Source: Methanomassiliicoccales archaeon (GTDB taxonomy: Archaea > Thermoplasmatota > Thermoplasmata > Sysuiplasmatales > Sysuiplasmataceae). Taken from it: a DNA stretch of 6,871 bases. Shown here piece after piece: positions 1 to 6,433 of this stretch. Below the pieces are notes generated by a model, which was not told the DNA's origin, ran no database searches, and was given only the letters and a program-made list of their open reading frames with translations. The DNA lies in contig DAHXLZ010000349.1 in the NCBI GenBank assembly GCA_027365715.1, positions 1 through 6,871 on the forward strand, written 5' to 3'. A program made the position numbers and the translations under genes. Positions within the stretch are counted from its first letter, which is position 1. Each line of letters starts with the position of its first letter.

Positions 1-158
1 GGACAAGTCTCTCCGGATCAGAGCAGTCAATTGCTATCGTGAATTTGGTCGCCATACGCACACCTCGGCGCCGGTACGAGTCTGGTGAGTATGATATTTT
101 GCTCCGGGGACCCGGTGAGTGTATAACATGCAGGCGCCATATCATGGGCGTGTCGTGG

Positions 159-356
159 ATGGTCTCCGCTTCCCGAGAGTTGATGACAGTGGGCTGCAGC
201 TGACAGACTTTGTATTTTGCGCATCTTGCGCAGAATCCCGGCGGTCCCCTTCGTCCACACGAAAGGCTCAGCTCTTTCATTTCTGGCAGTCACATACTCC
301 TTAAACATTACGCGCAGTGTTCCGAATGTTACGTAAAGAGTGCAGCATAGTTTTTT
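159..356 (-). pseudogene. IS630-type transposase, C-terminal remnant
   Basis: This is a fragment of a DDE transposase of the IS630 family; only about the last 65 residues survive. Seen directly: read on the minus strand from the A7 tract, the peptide contains a short helix-forming stretch, then EYVTARNERAEPFVWTK, then a basic helix, and finally HCHQLSGSGDH near position 160. From family knowledge, the PFxWTK block followed by a (Y/H)CxxxSGSGH-like end is the usual C-terminus of IS630 transposases. The catalytic DDE core and the N-terminal helix-turn-helix are absent. The original stop is also lost, since the frame stays open to 27-29, with no recognisable content past about 159. An ATG at 306-308 lies inside the fragment and is not a real start. 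The family call is fairly secure and the exact ends are approximate. Confidence 0.6.
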
Positions 357-661
357 TCAAAACTGTAGCGTATGCCCACTGCCTCAAGATCATTCCTGAT
401 CAACCTGTGTCCCATCACTTCCAGCATGTCGGGGAGTTCATCTGGCGTGAAGTCTCCCTGCATGAGCCTCGTTGCTGTGTAACTGAAGTGAACATGTTCG
501 AGTGTGAAGCTGCTTGCCGCATCAGGATGCTTTCCGATGTGGCGGATGTACTTCTGCACAACCTTGCCCTTCATCTTTCTGTTCTCCACTTCGGCGTAGT
601 GGATCTGTCCCCTGTTCCTTATCTTCCGTATTAATGACATCAGGCAGTGTGTGGCGGTCAC
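329..661 (-). pseudogene. Transposase N-terminal remnant (IS4/IS1634-like)
   Basis: A 110-codon frame that looks like the N-terminal domain of a larger transposase and ends without any catalytic core. The more likely start is the internal ATG at 638-640, giving MSLIRKIRNRG. Seen directly: a basic beta-hairpin-like stretch with VENRKMKGKVVQKYIRHIGK, then an acidic helix (TPDELPDMLEVMGH) and a final DLEAVGIRYSFEK before the stop at 329-331. From family knowledge, the pattern 'VE..R..GKV.QK.I..IG' is typical of the leading domain of archaeal IS4/IS1634-type transposases, where several hundred more residues would follow. Here the frame runs into the IS630 remnant instead, so this is a broken or chimeric element. 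The family assignment is tentative. It could also be a small accessory ORF of an unclassified insertion sequence. Confidence 0.45.
350..356 (-). other. A-AAA-AAC heptamer joining two transposase frames
   Basis: On the minus strand the upper transposase fragment reads GAA AAA AAC just before its stop, which forms the heptamer A AAA AAC in the correct phase. A -1 slip here continues directly into the frame of the IS630 C-terminal piece. The heptamer fits the X-XXY-YYZ rule known from -1 frameshifting in insertion sequences and viruses. A simple one-base deletion in a homopolymer, or chance in a decayed element, explains it equally well. I see no strong stimulatory hairpin downstream. Confidence 0.3.
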
Positions 662-956
662 TACTGTTGTTCATTACCGATCGCGCATGCATATTGATGT
701 GATTGAATTGGGAATGTCCCTGTGCCGGCAGTTCGCTAATGGCAAATGTCAGAAAGGAGCAACGGTCTCAAAAACGATGTCAGGAATCTAACTATGTGCT
801 GACGCCATGTGAAGTCTGTGCCCAGAGCAGGCCCATGATAATCTACCGCTGTATCATTCAGAATGGGCCGAACAGGTTCCAGACCGCAGTGCCCGCATCC
901 GGCAGGCTTTGCATCGACAATGTTTTATCCGGCGATGCATGTACAAAATCATTTCA

Positions 957-966
957 AAAACGTTTT
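957..966. promoter_or_regulatory. Palindrome AAAACGTTTT, possible operator
   Basis: A perfect ten-base palindrome whose right edge lies 43 bases before the ATG of the ABC-like gene and about 30 bases after the TATA-like TTTTAT at 923-928. That places it at or just after the expected transcription start, where an archaeal repressor commonly binds. The position and symmetry are seen; the regulatory role is inferred. Short AT-rich palindromes also arise by chance. Confidence 0.2.
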
Positions 967-998
967 CTGTATTGCTGGAAAACGCAACTGCTGCCCAC

Positions 999-1003
999 AG
1001 GTG
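999..1003 (+). promoter_or_regulatory. Ribosome-binding site AGGTG of ABC-like gene
   Basis: AGGTG lies six bases before the ATG at 1010. It matches the GGTG core complementary to the 3' end of archaeal 16S rRNA. It supports 1010 as the start and indicates that the gene is translated despite its degenerate ATPase motifs. Confidence 0.6.
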
Positions 1004-1009
1004 TAAACA

Positions 1010-1882
1010 ATGCCATGCATTGAATTTAAAGATGTTTCGAAGTCTCTTTCCGGAAACGTGCTTCTGAATTCAATATCGTTCAGCATCCAGGAGGGCGAAA
1101 TAGTCGCTCTGTTTGGAATTCCCGAGTCCTCAGCGGCTCAGGTCATAGCGATTGCGTCCGGAATTTCCGGCCCGGACAAAGGCACGGTCAGGGTAATGGG
1201 AATTTCACCAGGGGAGAGTCAAAGGGGTGGAATGACTTACTCGCTGCTCGGCAGCGACCGTTTTCCAGCATACCTGACACCGATGAATTTTATTTCGTTA
1301 TGTTCGAAACATTACAATTTCGACAGGGCCGCCGCAAAGCAGGCTCTTCGCTATGCCGGTCTCTGGAATTCAAGGAATCTGAAATTTGATCTTTTGTCAG
1401 ATTCAGAGAAGCAGCAGCTGTGCATCGCTCCCCTGCTCTGTGCTACCCCCTCTGCTGTGTTAATAGATTCGTTCTTTCCGCTGAGCGGAATGAGGGCGAG
1501 GGAACTGTTCGGTGAAGCTTTCAGTAAATTGTCTTCCGCCAAAACAACCTTCCTCATTTCGTCGGACTCATTTGCAAATGTCAGGGACATGGCATCAAGA
1601 GTGATTCTGCTCAAAGCCGGCTCAGTGGTATATGATGTCCAGGTGCGCGACCTCCTGTCCGGAGAGGGCAGAAGTGAAACGAGGATAAGGGTTTCCGATG
1701 TAGTTGCAGCGACGGCCCTTGTCCCTGACGCGAGAGTGGAAAGGGATTGTCTCGTGCTCGGTGAGGGTAATGGCAGGCTCGGTCCTGTGATAACTCTTCT
1801 GGAGGAATCGGGTATATCTGTGATATCGGTGGAAAAAGGCAGCTCTCTGTTCGGTCTAATTCCCGGGGTGTTTGAGCGCTGA
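1010..1882 (+). CDS. ABC-2 exporter ATPase-like subunit, degenerate motifs
   Basis: A 290-residue protein with the fold pattern and length of the ATPase subunit of an ABC-2 (drug/antibiotic-type) exporter, expected to sit on the cytoplasmic face of the permease encoded next. The architecture is clear: an N-terminal strand region with EGEIVALFG, an SGPDKGTVRVMG stretch after the Walker A position (54-64), a helical subdomain around 90-125, and a C-terminal accessory domain (about 220-290). The catalytic motifs, however, are lost. The Walker A position reads GIPESSAAQ (36-44), with the lysine replaced by Ala42 and the Ser/Thr by Ala43. No glutamine occurs between 71 and 111, so the Q-loop is gone. 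The signature reads LSDSE (129-133) instead of LSGGQ. Walker B keeps Asp153 but the catalytic Glu is Ser154. The D-loop is PLSG. The H-loop His is Asp186. The aromatic A-loop residue is also missing. The frame is uninterrupted and has a good ribosome-binding site, so I infer a functional pseudoenzyme rather than a pseudogene. The substrate is unknown. Confidence 0.85.
   Translation: MPCIEFKDVSKSLSGNVLLNSISFSIQEGEIVALFGIPESSAAQVIAIASGISGPDKGTVRVMGISPGESQRGGMTYSLLGSDRFPAYLTPMNFISLCSKHYNFDRAAAKQALRYAGLWNSRNLKFDLLSDSEKQQLCIAPLLCATPSAVLIDSFFPLSGMRARELFGEAFSKLSSAKTTFLISSDSFANVRDMASRVILLKAGSVVYDVQVRDLLSGEGRSETRIRVSDVVAATALVPDARVERDCLVLGEGNGRLGPVITLLEESGISVISVEKGSSLFGLIPGVFER
1867..1870 (+). promoter_or_regulatory. 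Ribosome-binding site GGTG deciding the CTG start
   Basis: GGTG (inside GGGGTG) ends eight bases before the CTG at 1879-1881. Other in-frame candidates (CTG at 1900, ATT at 1906, GTG at 1993) lack a comparable site. It favours 1879 as the permease start and lies inside the end of the upstream gene. Confidence 0.45.
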
Positions 1883-2751
1883 GCGACTTCGCAGATGAAC
1901 TGCGGATTAGACTCAGGAGGGACTATTTTTCGCATTCCAGGATATTTCTGCTTGTTGCAATCGTCCTGCTTGCACCAGTCCAGGTTTTACTTGTGCTGTC
2001 GCAGTATAGTGTTTTCAGCTTCTATCCCTATCCTGCTTCCAGACTGTTTTTCAACAGTTTCATGGGTCTGAACTCCGTCATTTATGTTGTGCCAGTAGAC
2101 ACTTCAGTAATGTTTCTGGCAGTTCTCAATAACATCCATTCAGGCATCTCGAGAGACGTTGAGAAGGGTTATCTCGCAACCCATTTCTTCGCTTCGAAGA
2201 GTCCGGCAACTTCTCTTGCGGCAGAGCTTGTGTCTGCATCTGTAATTCCATATACCGTGCTCTTCGTCATGCTTTCGCTGTTCGCACATGTCGCAGGTTT
2301 TAACGGTGGCCCGATCACACTGCTCGCTGTTTACCTTCTTGATTTTCTGCCTGTCCTTCTGTTTTTTTCTATAACGCTGCTGATTGTCATGTTAAAGAAG
2401 GACCGGGCATTCAGCCTGTTCTCGGGTTTCCTTTACGTGCTGATTTTTCTGTCTCTCAGTTATGTCATTCCCATGGCAGTCATGTACACTGTTACGGTCG
2501 CTCTGTTGCTGGGATTCGGTATGCTGGTTCCGGGTTACCTGGCAGGAATAAACTACATTTTCTCCAAGGGCTACATGGTAATAGACATACCGGTGCAAAT
2601 GAAACGCGGAATCATTTTGCCAGCCAATTACAATTCGTTTATCAATTTCGGATTTATTGAACTGGTCTTCGTTCTCAACATAATAATCAACGTTGCTCTC
2701 CTGATTATGGTGTTCAGATACTGGAAACGGAATTTTGGCGTATTTGGCTGA
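1879..2751 (+). CDS. ABC-2 type transporter permease (CTG start)
   Basis: An integral membrane subunit expected to form the channel half of an exporter with the ATPase-like protein encoded just before it. A GTG at 1993 would give 252 residues, but the frame is open back to the stop at 1873-1875. The upstream codons encode a basic amphipathic segment (DELRIRLRRDYF) and a first hydrophobic helix (about 19-38), exactly what ABC-2 permeases have at their N-terminus. The only upstream start with a ribosome-binding site is CTG at 1879, which overlaps the TGA of the previous gene (CTGA), giving 290 residues. After helix 1 come helix 2 (about 67-85), a cytoplasmic loop with SRDVEKGYL (91-99) that matches the 'D.E.GTL' coupling-loop motif of ABC-2 permeases, three to four further hydrophobic segments between about 115 and 225, and a last helix near the end followed by a basic tail. 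The substrate cannot be read from the sequence. Confidence 0.8.
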   Translation: MSDFADELRIRLRRDYFSHSRIFLLVAIVLLAPVQVLLVLSQYSVFSFYPYPASRLFFNSFMGLNSVIYVVPVDTSVMFLAVLNNIHSGISRDVEKGYLATHFFASKSPATSLAAELVSASVIPYTVLFVMLSLFAHVAGFNGGPITLLAVYLLDFLPVLLFFSITLLIVMLKKDRAFSLFSGFLYVLIFLSLSYVIPMAVMYTVTVALLLGFGMLVPGYLAGINYIFSKGYMVIDIPVQMKRGIILPANYNSFINFGFIELVFVLNIIINVALLIMVFRYWKRNFGVFG

Positions 2752-2826
2752 AGCTGCTGGTGCAGACGACGTGGCTTTTGGACAGTATCACGTTCATCCT
2801 GCCCTCAGTCTTTAAGGATTTTGCGT
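2752..2826. other. Convergent intergenic region
   Basis: Seventy-five bases between the ends of the plus-strand permease gene and the minus-strand membrane protein gene. Transcripts meet here. Short T-runs (CTTTT near 2775 and ATTTT near 2820) could help end plus-strand transcripts, as archaeal terminators are T-tracts. No strong hairpin is visible, nor any T-run in the minus direction. Confidence 0.35.
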
Positions 2827-3717
2827 CTATTTGTGCTGCAGAAATCCTGCCAGTCTTGCCATGACGCCAGCAGTTCCGGAACCCGAAACAATTACGGCTG
2901 CGGTCGTGGCCATAACTGCAATGGAAATAACAAGAAACTGGAGCCCTGCAGGTGAAGCAGCCAGAGAAATGAGCATAACAGAGATGCCGGTGACTGTGCC
3001 CAGGGCAATCCGTTTTGTAAAGCGCTCCAGGCTCACCGTCCGGCTGCCACCCTCTGCTGTGTAAATATATGAAAAGAATGCCAGGAAAGAGATGACAAAG
3101 AGCGAAAGAATCACGGGCCAGACAGGCGGCACAAAAAGCTGAAGTGGCATGCCTGACTGCGTGCCATTGACGAGCAGGCTGTAAACCGCGCTGCCTTCCA
3201 GTGTCTGCGTGTATTCGAAAGCATTGAGGAAAGTTGTGTTCAGGATTTCCCCAAAGTGCATCACAGCAAGTTCATTCAGAAGAGTTCCTGTCGCGATGAT
3301 GAAGGTGTATGTAATCCTGGACAGCTTTTCCGAACCCAGTCCTTCTATTATGAAAATAAATGGAAACGCGCCTTCGGCAGTCATCACGACTGACAGCACC
3401 GGAATCGTTTGCGCTACCGATTCATAGAATAATGCATTGTTCAGGCTTGTGGCATTGTCGAGGTTATACAGGGCAGCAGTCGCAATGATAATCAGCAGCA
3501 TTACGATCATTTCCGAGAAGAGGTATATCCGTATCTTTTTTCCGGAATCCATGTTCCTGCACACAATTGGGATCGCAGCAAGAAATGCGAAAAGGAGCAG
3601 ATTTGCAGATGAAATCATCGCCGGGAAGGTGTAGAGAAACAGAAAAACCGGCAGTGCGAAGAACGCCCATCTGATGTGCTTGAGCCTCTCCGCGCTGTCC
3701 GTTTCAGGAGCCTGCAT
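2827..3717 (-). CDS. Polytopic membrane protein of MoxR/DUF58 operon
   Basis: I do not recognise a family for this 296-residue protein. It has a short charged N-terminus (PETDSAERLKHIR) and then about eight hydrophobic segments at roughly 17-35, 38-53, 64-84, 102-124, 135-153, 195-219, 237-254 and 259-278. A polar loop at 155-193 joins helices 5 and 6, and acidic residues Glu115 and Glu149 lie within or beside membrane segments. It ends with a short basic tail (LAGFLQHK). It is the last gene of the minus-strand operon. Its ATG overlaps the end of the DUF58 gene by 14 bases and has the strongest ribosome-binding site in the window, so it is probably well translated. The context suggests a membrane platform or partner of the MoxR/DUF58 pair, which is inference. 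Nothing in it indicates an enzyme or a transporter of known type. Confidence 0.75.
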   Translation of the reverse strand: MQAPETDSAERLKHIRWAFFALPVFLFLYTFPAMISSANLLLFAFLAAIPIVCRNMDSGKKIRIYLFSEMIVMLLIIIATAALYNLDNATSLNNALFYESVAQTIPVLSVVMTAEGAFPFIFIIEGLGSEKLSRITYTFIIATGTLLNELAVMHFGEILNTTFLNAFEYTQTLEGSAVYSLLVNGTQSGMPLQLFVPPVWPVILSLFVISFLAFFSYIYTAEGGSRTVSLERFTKRIALGTVTGISVMLISLAASPAGLQFLVISIAVMATTAAVIVSGSGTAGVMARLAGFLQHK

Positions 3718-5008
3718 TGATCATCCTCCCGTAAGCCCACGCCTCGATGACCTTTGCAGGAAGTTCATTCCCTGTTGAGACTATGGTCCTCATACCTGAA
3801 AGAGAAAGAAAACGGCCAATGCGCAGTATTTCCTTTTCCTTCCTGCCGGCAACACCTCTGATCAGGATCGTTTTAAGGTCGTTGTTCCTGCTGACATAAT
3901 CACCGGCTTTCACCAGAACTGCGGATACAGAACCACCCGACAGAAGATATCCAAGGCCGGGATCAAACTTCTCCCCGTCCAGCATGGGTGAAACTACTAT
4001 TACAGCCGCGCTCTTTCTCAACCTCTTTTTTGCTTCACGGATTCCGGAGGTGAGCAGGAATCTGCCTCCCGGGCTGTTGAGTGAAACAAAGTTGCGTGCA
4101 AGCACTCCTGTTGTTACCGGTTTTCCGGCGGGTATGTAATGGCAGCATGTGCTTGAATAGAAGAGAAAACCAACGCGATCCCCAAGCTGCGCGATTGCAT
4201 CTGTTGACTTGAGCACTGCGGATACAATATCATCGTAAATTCTCCTCTCCTCGTAGCCGAAAATTGTTCCAGCGCTGAAGTCTATGAGGAATACAATTTC
4301 CCTCGTTCTCTCCTCCTGCATTTCCTTTACGTAGATATCATCTTCCCGGGGAGTGCCATATCTGCTCCACACTATGCTTCTGGGATCGTCTCTGTCAGTG
4401 TATTGTCTTATCCTGAAAAACTGATATCCCTGTCCGGCTCTGACAATCTGTTTCGTGCCCGACGGCTGTTTCATCCTCCTCGATGTTTCCATCCTGGAAT
4501 TCTCAATCTTCGAGAAGAATGGTTCAACATGGATTTCAGATAATGTGTTCAGTTCTATGTCCCGGACGCAGAAGTTGAACGGATCCCGCAGCGATGCACA
4601 GAGCGGTCCGAATTGCTGCTTTCCGCAGAACGGGGCTGTAACCTCATACTTCAGTTCCGCCGTTCCGCCCCCTTTGATTGTCAGGAACCTGCTGTTGTTC
4701 GCAGGCACAAGTGTTTCGGAAGTCATATCCTCACAATTGAGGTGGATGGTGGTCATTGAGTTGTTCTTGAGCGTTACAGCGACCGTTGTCCTTCCTCCCT
4801 TGATCAGCTTACTGTTCTGAATCTTCCTGGTCAGTTCCAGTCTTTCAGCGGCCGGGGACTCAAAAATGCCGAAGACTATAATGTCGGAGGTTACTGTGAA
4901 GAATAATGCGAGCAGGATCACCGTAAAATAATTGTATGCAAGGAGCAGGGATTCGGCGATACCAAGAGCAAGCACGATAAGCAGCGGATATGCATGCAAT
5001 CTGATCAT
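3704..5008 (-). CDS. DUF58 family protein with vWA-like domain
   Basis: A 434-residue membrane-anchored DUF58 protein, the usual partner of MoxR ATPases. The order is: two adjacent hydrophobic helices at about 8-25 and 27-49; a beta-rich region (about 57-165) with the family-typical GPLCASLRDPFNF at 134-146; the DUF58 core (194-234) with GYQFFRIRQYTDRDDPR, SIVW (211-214) and VKEMQEERTRE; then a von Willebrand A-like fold starting at FLIDFSAGT (240-248). In vWA domains a metal site reads DxSxS. Here Asp243 and Ser245 are kept but the third position is Gly247, followed by Thr248, so metal binding may be altered. GDRVGFLFYSS follows as in relatives. The ATG overlaps the TGA of the MoxR gene (ATGA), with GGGGTGGAG ending eight bases upstream. 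From family knowledge, DUF58 proteins are linked to MoxR chaperone function and cell-envelope processes. The specific role here is unknown. Confidence 0.9.
   Translation of the reverse strand: MIRLHAYPLLIVLALGIAESLLLAYNYFTVILLALFFTVTSDIIVFGIFESPAAERLELTRKIQNSKLIKGGRTTVAVTLKNNSMTTIHLNCEDMTSETLVPANNSRFLTIKGGGTAELKYEVTAPFCGKQQFGPLCASLRDPFNFCVRDIELNTLSEIHVEPFFSKIENSRMETSRRMKQPSGTKQIVRAGQGYQFFRIRQYTDRDDPRSIVWSRYGTPREDDIYVKEMQEERTREIVFLIDFSAGTIFGYEERRIYDDIVSAVLKSTDAIAQLGDRVGFLFYSSTCCHYIPAGKPVTTGVLARNFVSLNSPGGRFLLTSGIREAKKRLRKSAAVIVVSPMLDGEKFDPGLGYLLSGGSVSAVLVKAGDYVSRNNDLKTILIRGVAGRKEKEILRIGRFLSLSGMRTIVSTGNELPAKVIEAWAYGRMINAGS
3725..3730 (-). promoter_or_regulatory. Strong ribosome-binding site GGGAGG
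   Basis: On the minus strand GGGAGG stands seven bases before the ATG at 3715-3717 and is followed by ATGATC, close to the full archaeal anti-Shine-Dalgarno complement. It lies inside the last codons of the DUF58 gene, so translation of the membrane protein can begin independently of termination upstream. Confidence 0.65.
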
Positions 5009-5973
5009 TCTGGTATCTCCACCCCGTCGATTATTTTCCTTATCAGCTCCTTCAGCAATTCTTCTTCAGAGATGCCGTCTGCAAACATCACATCCGGTTT
5101 CAGTATAAGTCTGTGGTTGAGGATCTCGTAGGACATGAACTTCACATCGTCAGGTATGACATAGTCCCTGCCGCTGAGAAGCGCATTTGCCCTTGCCGCC
5201 CTGAGATATTTGACGCTGGTTCTGGGACTCGCGCCAATAAACACCTGATCGGAATTCCTGGTTTTGCGAATGATGTCCACGATGTATGCCCTGATTTCCT
5301 GTGTAACATGCACCTTCTCGATCTTCTCCCTCATGCTGAATATGTCGGCGGGCTGCAGGAAGGAAGAGGAATCGGCTTTTCTGGAAGGCCGGTCATTGAG
5401 TATGCTGAGTTCCTGTTCTCTGGTGGGATATTTGAGCTGGTACCTGAAGAGAAAACGATCCATGAGCGCCTCGGCAAGCGGAAATGTTCCCTCCTGCTCG
5501 ATCGGATTCTGCGTTGCTATGACAAGGAACGGCCGCGGCAGATCGTGCTTTGTGCCGGCAACGGTTACCTGCCTTTCCTCCATGGATTCGAGCAGTGCTG
5601 ACTGCACCTTGGGCGGGGTTCTGTTGATTTCGTCTGCAAGAAGGACGTTTGTGAAAATGGGCCCATTACGAAATTCCATCTTCCTCGTTTCCAGGTTTAT
5701 CACGTAGCTGCCCGTAATGTCTGAAGGCAGCATGTCCGGAGTAAACTGTATCCTCTTGAATTCCAGCGCTATTGATTGCGAGAATTCGTTGGCGAGCATC
5801 GTCTTGGCAAGGCCCGGAACACCTTCGAGCAGAATGTGGTTGCTGCTCAGCATTGAGATGAGCATAAACCGTACCACTCTTTCAGAGCCAACGACCCTGG
5901 CGCCGATCGCCCTTTCCATGCTGTCAAATCGCGATTTGAATGATGTGAGTTCATCTGCGTCAAAGAATTTCAT
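5005..5973 (-). CDS. MoxR family AAA+ ATPase
   Basis: A cytoplasmic AAA+ ATPase of the MoxR family, 322 residues and of typical length. All catalytic parts are present: Walker A GVPGLAKT (51-58), Walker B LLADE (111-115) followed by INRTPPKVQSALLESMEE, sensor 1 ATQNP with Asn156, the arginine finger in EALMDRF (Arg173), and sensor 2 GASPR (247-251) with Arg251. The C-terminal lid helices follow. An ATG at 6048 would give 25 more residues (with FPGRKGKCDH before Met26), but these lie entirely inside the preceding gene in another frame and do not look like the family. The ATG at 5973 begins four bases after the previous stop, with GGAAAG nine bases upstream, so I choose it. MoxR proteins are believed to remodel or load vWA-domain partners; the next gene, DUF58, is the likely client. 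Confidence 0.93.
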   Translation of the reverse strand: MKFFDADELTSFKSRFDSMERAIGARVVGSERVVRFMLISMLSSNHILLEGVPGLAKTMLANEFSQSIALEFKRIQFTPDMLPSDITGSYVINLETRKMEFRNGPIFTNVLLADEINRTPPKVQSALLESMEERQVTVAGTKHDLPRPFLVIATQNPIEQEGTFPLAEALMDRFLFRYQLKYPTREQELSILNDRPSRKADSSSFLQPADIFSMREKIEKVHVTQEIRAYIVDIIRKTRNSDQVFIGASPRTSVKYLRAARANALLSGRDYVIPDDVKFMSYEILNHRLILKPDVMFADGISEEELLKELIRKIIDGVEIPE

Positions 5974-5977
5974 ATGA

Positions 5978-6433
5978 TCACACTTTCCTTTCCGGCCCGG
6001 AAATGCCGATGGATCCGCCATGCTGCAGGTAACCACGGGCAACATCACGCATAATCCTGTTCTGTTCGGACCCCTCTATGTCAATCTCATTGCCTTCTGT
6101 TCGTATCATCTTCATAACGCGGAAATATTTTCTCTTCAGGTCCATTGTCGATTCATCATGCGAGGACTCCAGGGCACTGCCTATCTCCTGCAAGTATTGC
6201 ATGTAATGGCCGCTCCTGATGAGCTGAATCTCATGACTGAATTCACTTTCAACTGGCGCATCTCCCAGTTTTTTGCCGTCTATCGCCGCTTTTCTCTTGC
6301 TGTAGCCCAGAAGCAGAAGTATGGCCGCACCCAGAATGATGACGGGTATGAGAAAGACCGGCGCAGACTGCCATTCGATAGAAGGAGCGACTGCCGACAA
6401 AGCCAGTATTGATGACATGTTATTTCTTTTCAT
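5978..6433 (-). CDS. Single-span membrane protein of MoxR operon
   Basis: A 151-residue protein I cannot place in a named family. It has a short N-terminal region that may face outside (about 1-25), one clear hydrophobic helix (VFLIPVIILGAAILLLLGY, 26-44) followed at once by a basic stop-transfer cluster (SKRKAAIDGKK), and a charged, mainly helical C-terminal domain of about 100 residues predicted to be cytoplasmic. Its ATG overlaps the stop of the preceding gene (ATGA), and MoxR starts four bases after its own stop, so translation is probably coupled on both sides. A second ATG at 6416-6418 (Met6) is an alternative start. By position it may be a membrane adaptor for MoxR, similar in layout to the small anchored proteins often seen beside DUF4129 proteins in such clusters. 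That is inference from context only. Confidence 0.75.
   Translation of the reverse strand: MKRNNMSSILALSAVAPSIEWQSAPVFLIPVIILGAAILLLLGYSKRKAAIDGKKLGDAPVESEFSHEIQLIRSGHYMQYLQEIGSALESSHDESTMDLKRKYFRVMKMIRTEGNEIDIEGSEQNRIMRDVARGYLQHGGSIGISGPERKV

Larger units (their letters stand above)
662..1009. other. Upstream region of ABC gene pair, no convincing gene
   Basis: A stretch of about 350 bases between the transposase remnants and the ABC-like gene. The open frame from 703 to 1023 on the plus strand starts at TTG with no ribosome-binding site, resembles no family I know, and overlaps the following gene, so I do not call it. A 25-codon frame at 714-791 has a CxxxxxxxC pattern but no other support. 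A TATA-like TTTTAT at 923-928 is the best candidate for an archaeal promoter element and would place transcription start near 950. It is weak and unproven. No tRNA or CRISPR is visible. Confidence 0.4.

Noticed and set aside
880..910. GGTTCCAGACC, resembling a tRNA T-loop
   Set aside because: There is no matching stem, acceptor arm or anticodon arm around it.
703..1023. 106-codon plus-strand frame, rich in Cys, before the ABC-like gene
   Set aside because: It starts at TTG without a ribosome-binding site, resembles no known protein, and overlaps the well-supported start at 1010 in another frame.
1351..1935. 194-codon minus-strand frame opposite the ABC-like gene
   Set aside because: It is a long antisense shadow; the plus strand has clear family structure and a ribosome-binding site, while the antisense product is low-complexity Ser/Arg/Pro-rich with no motifs.
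2752..2826. Possible terminator hairpin CTGC-TGGT-GCAG near 2755
   Set aside because: The stem is only four base pairs and is not followed directly by a T-run.
5113..5707. Two plus-strand frames of 147 and 162 codons opposite the MoxR gene
   Set aside because: They lie opposite an ATPase with every motif conserved, and their products show no family features.
5974..6048. 25-residue N-terminal extension of MoxR from the ATG at 6048
   Set aside because: It lies inside the preceding gene, does not resemble MoxR N-termini, and the ATG at 5973 fits the operon spacing better.
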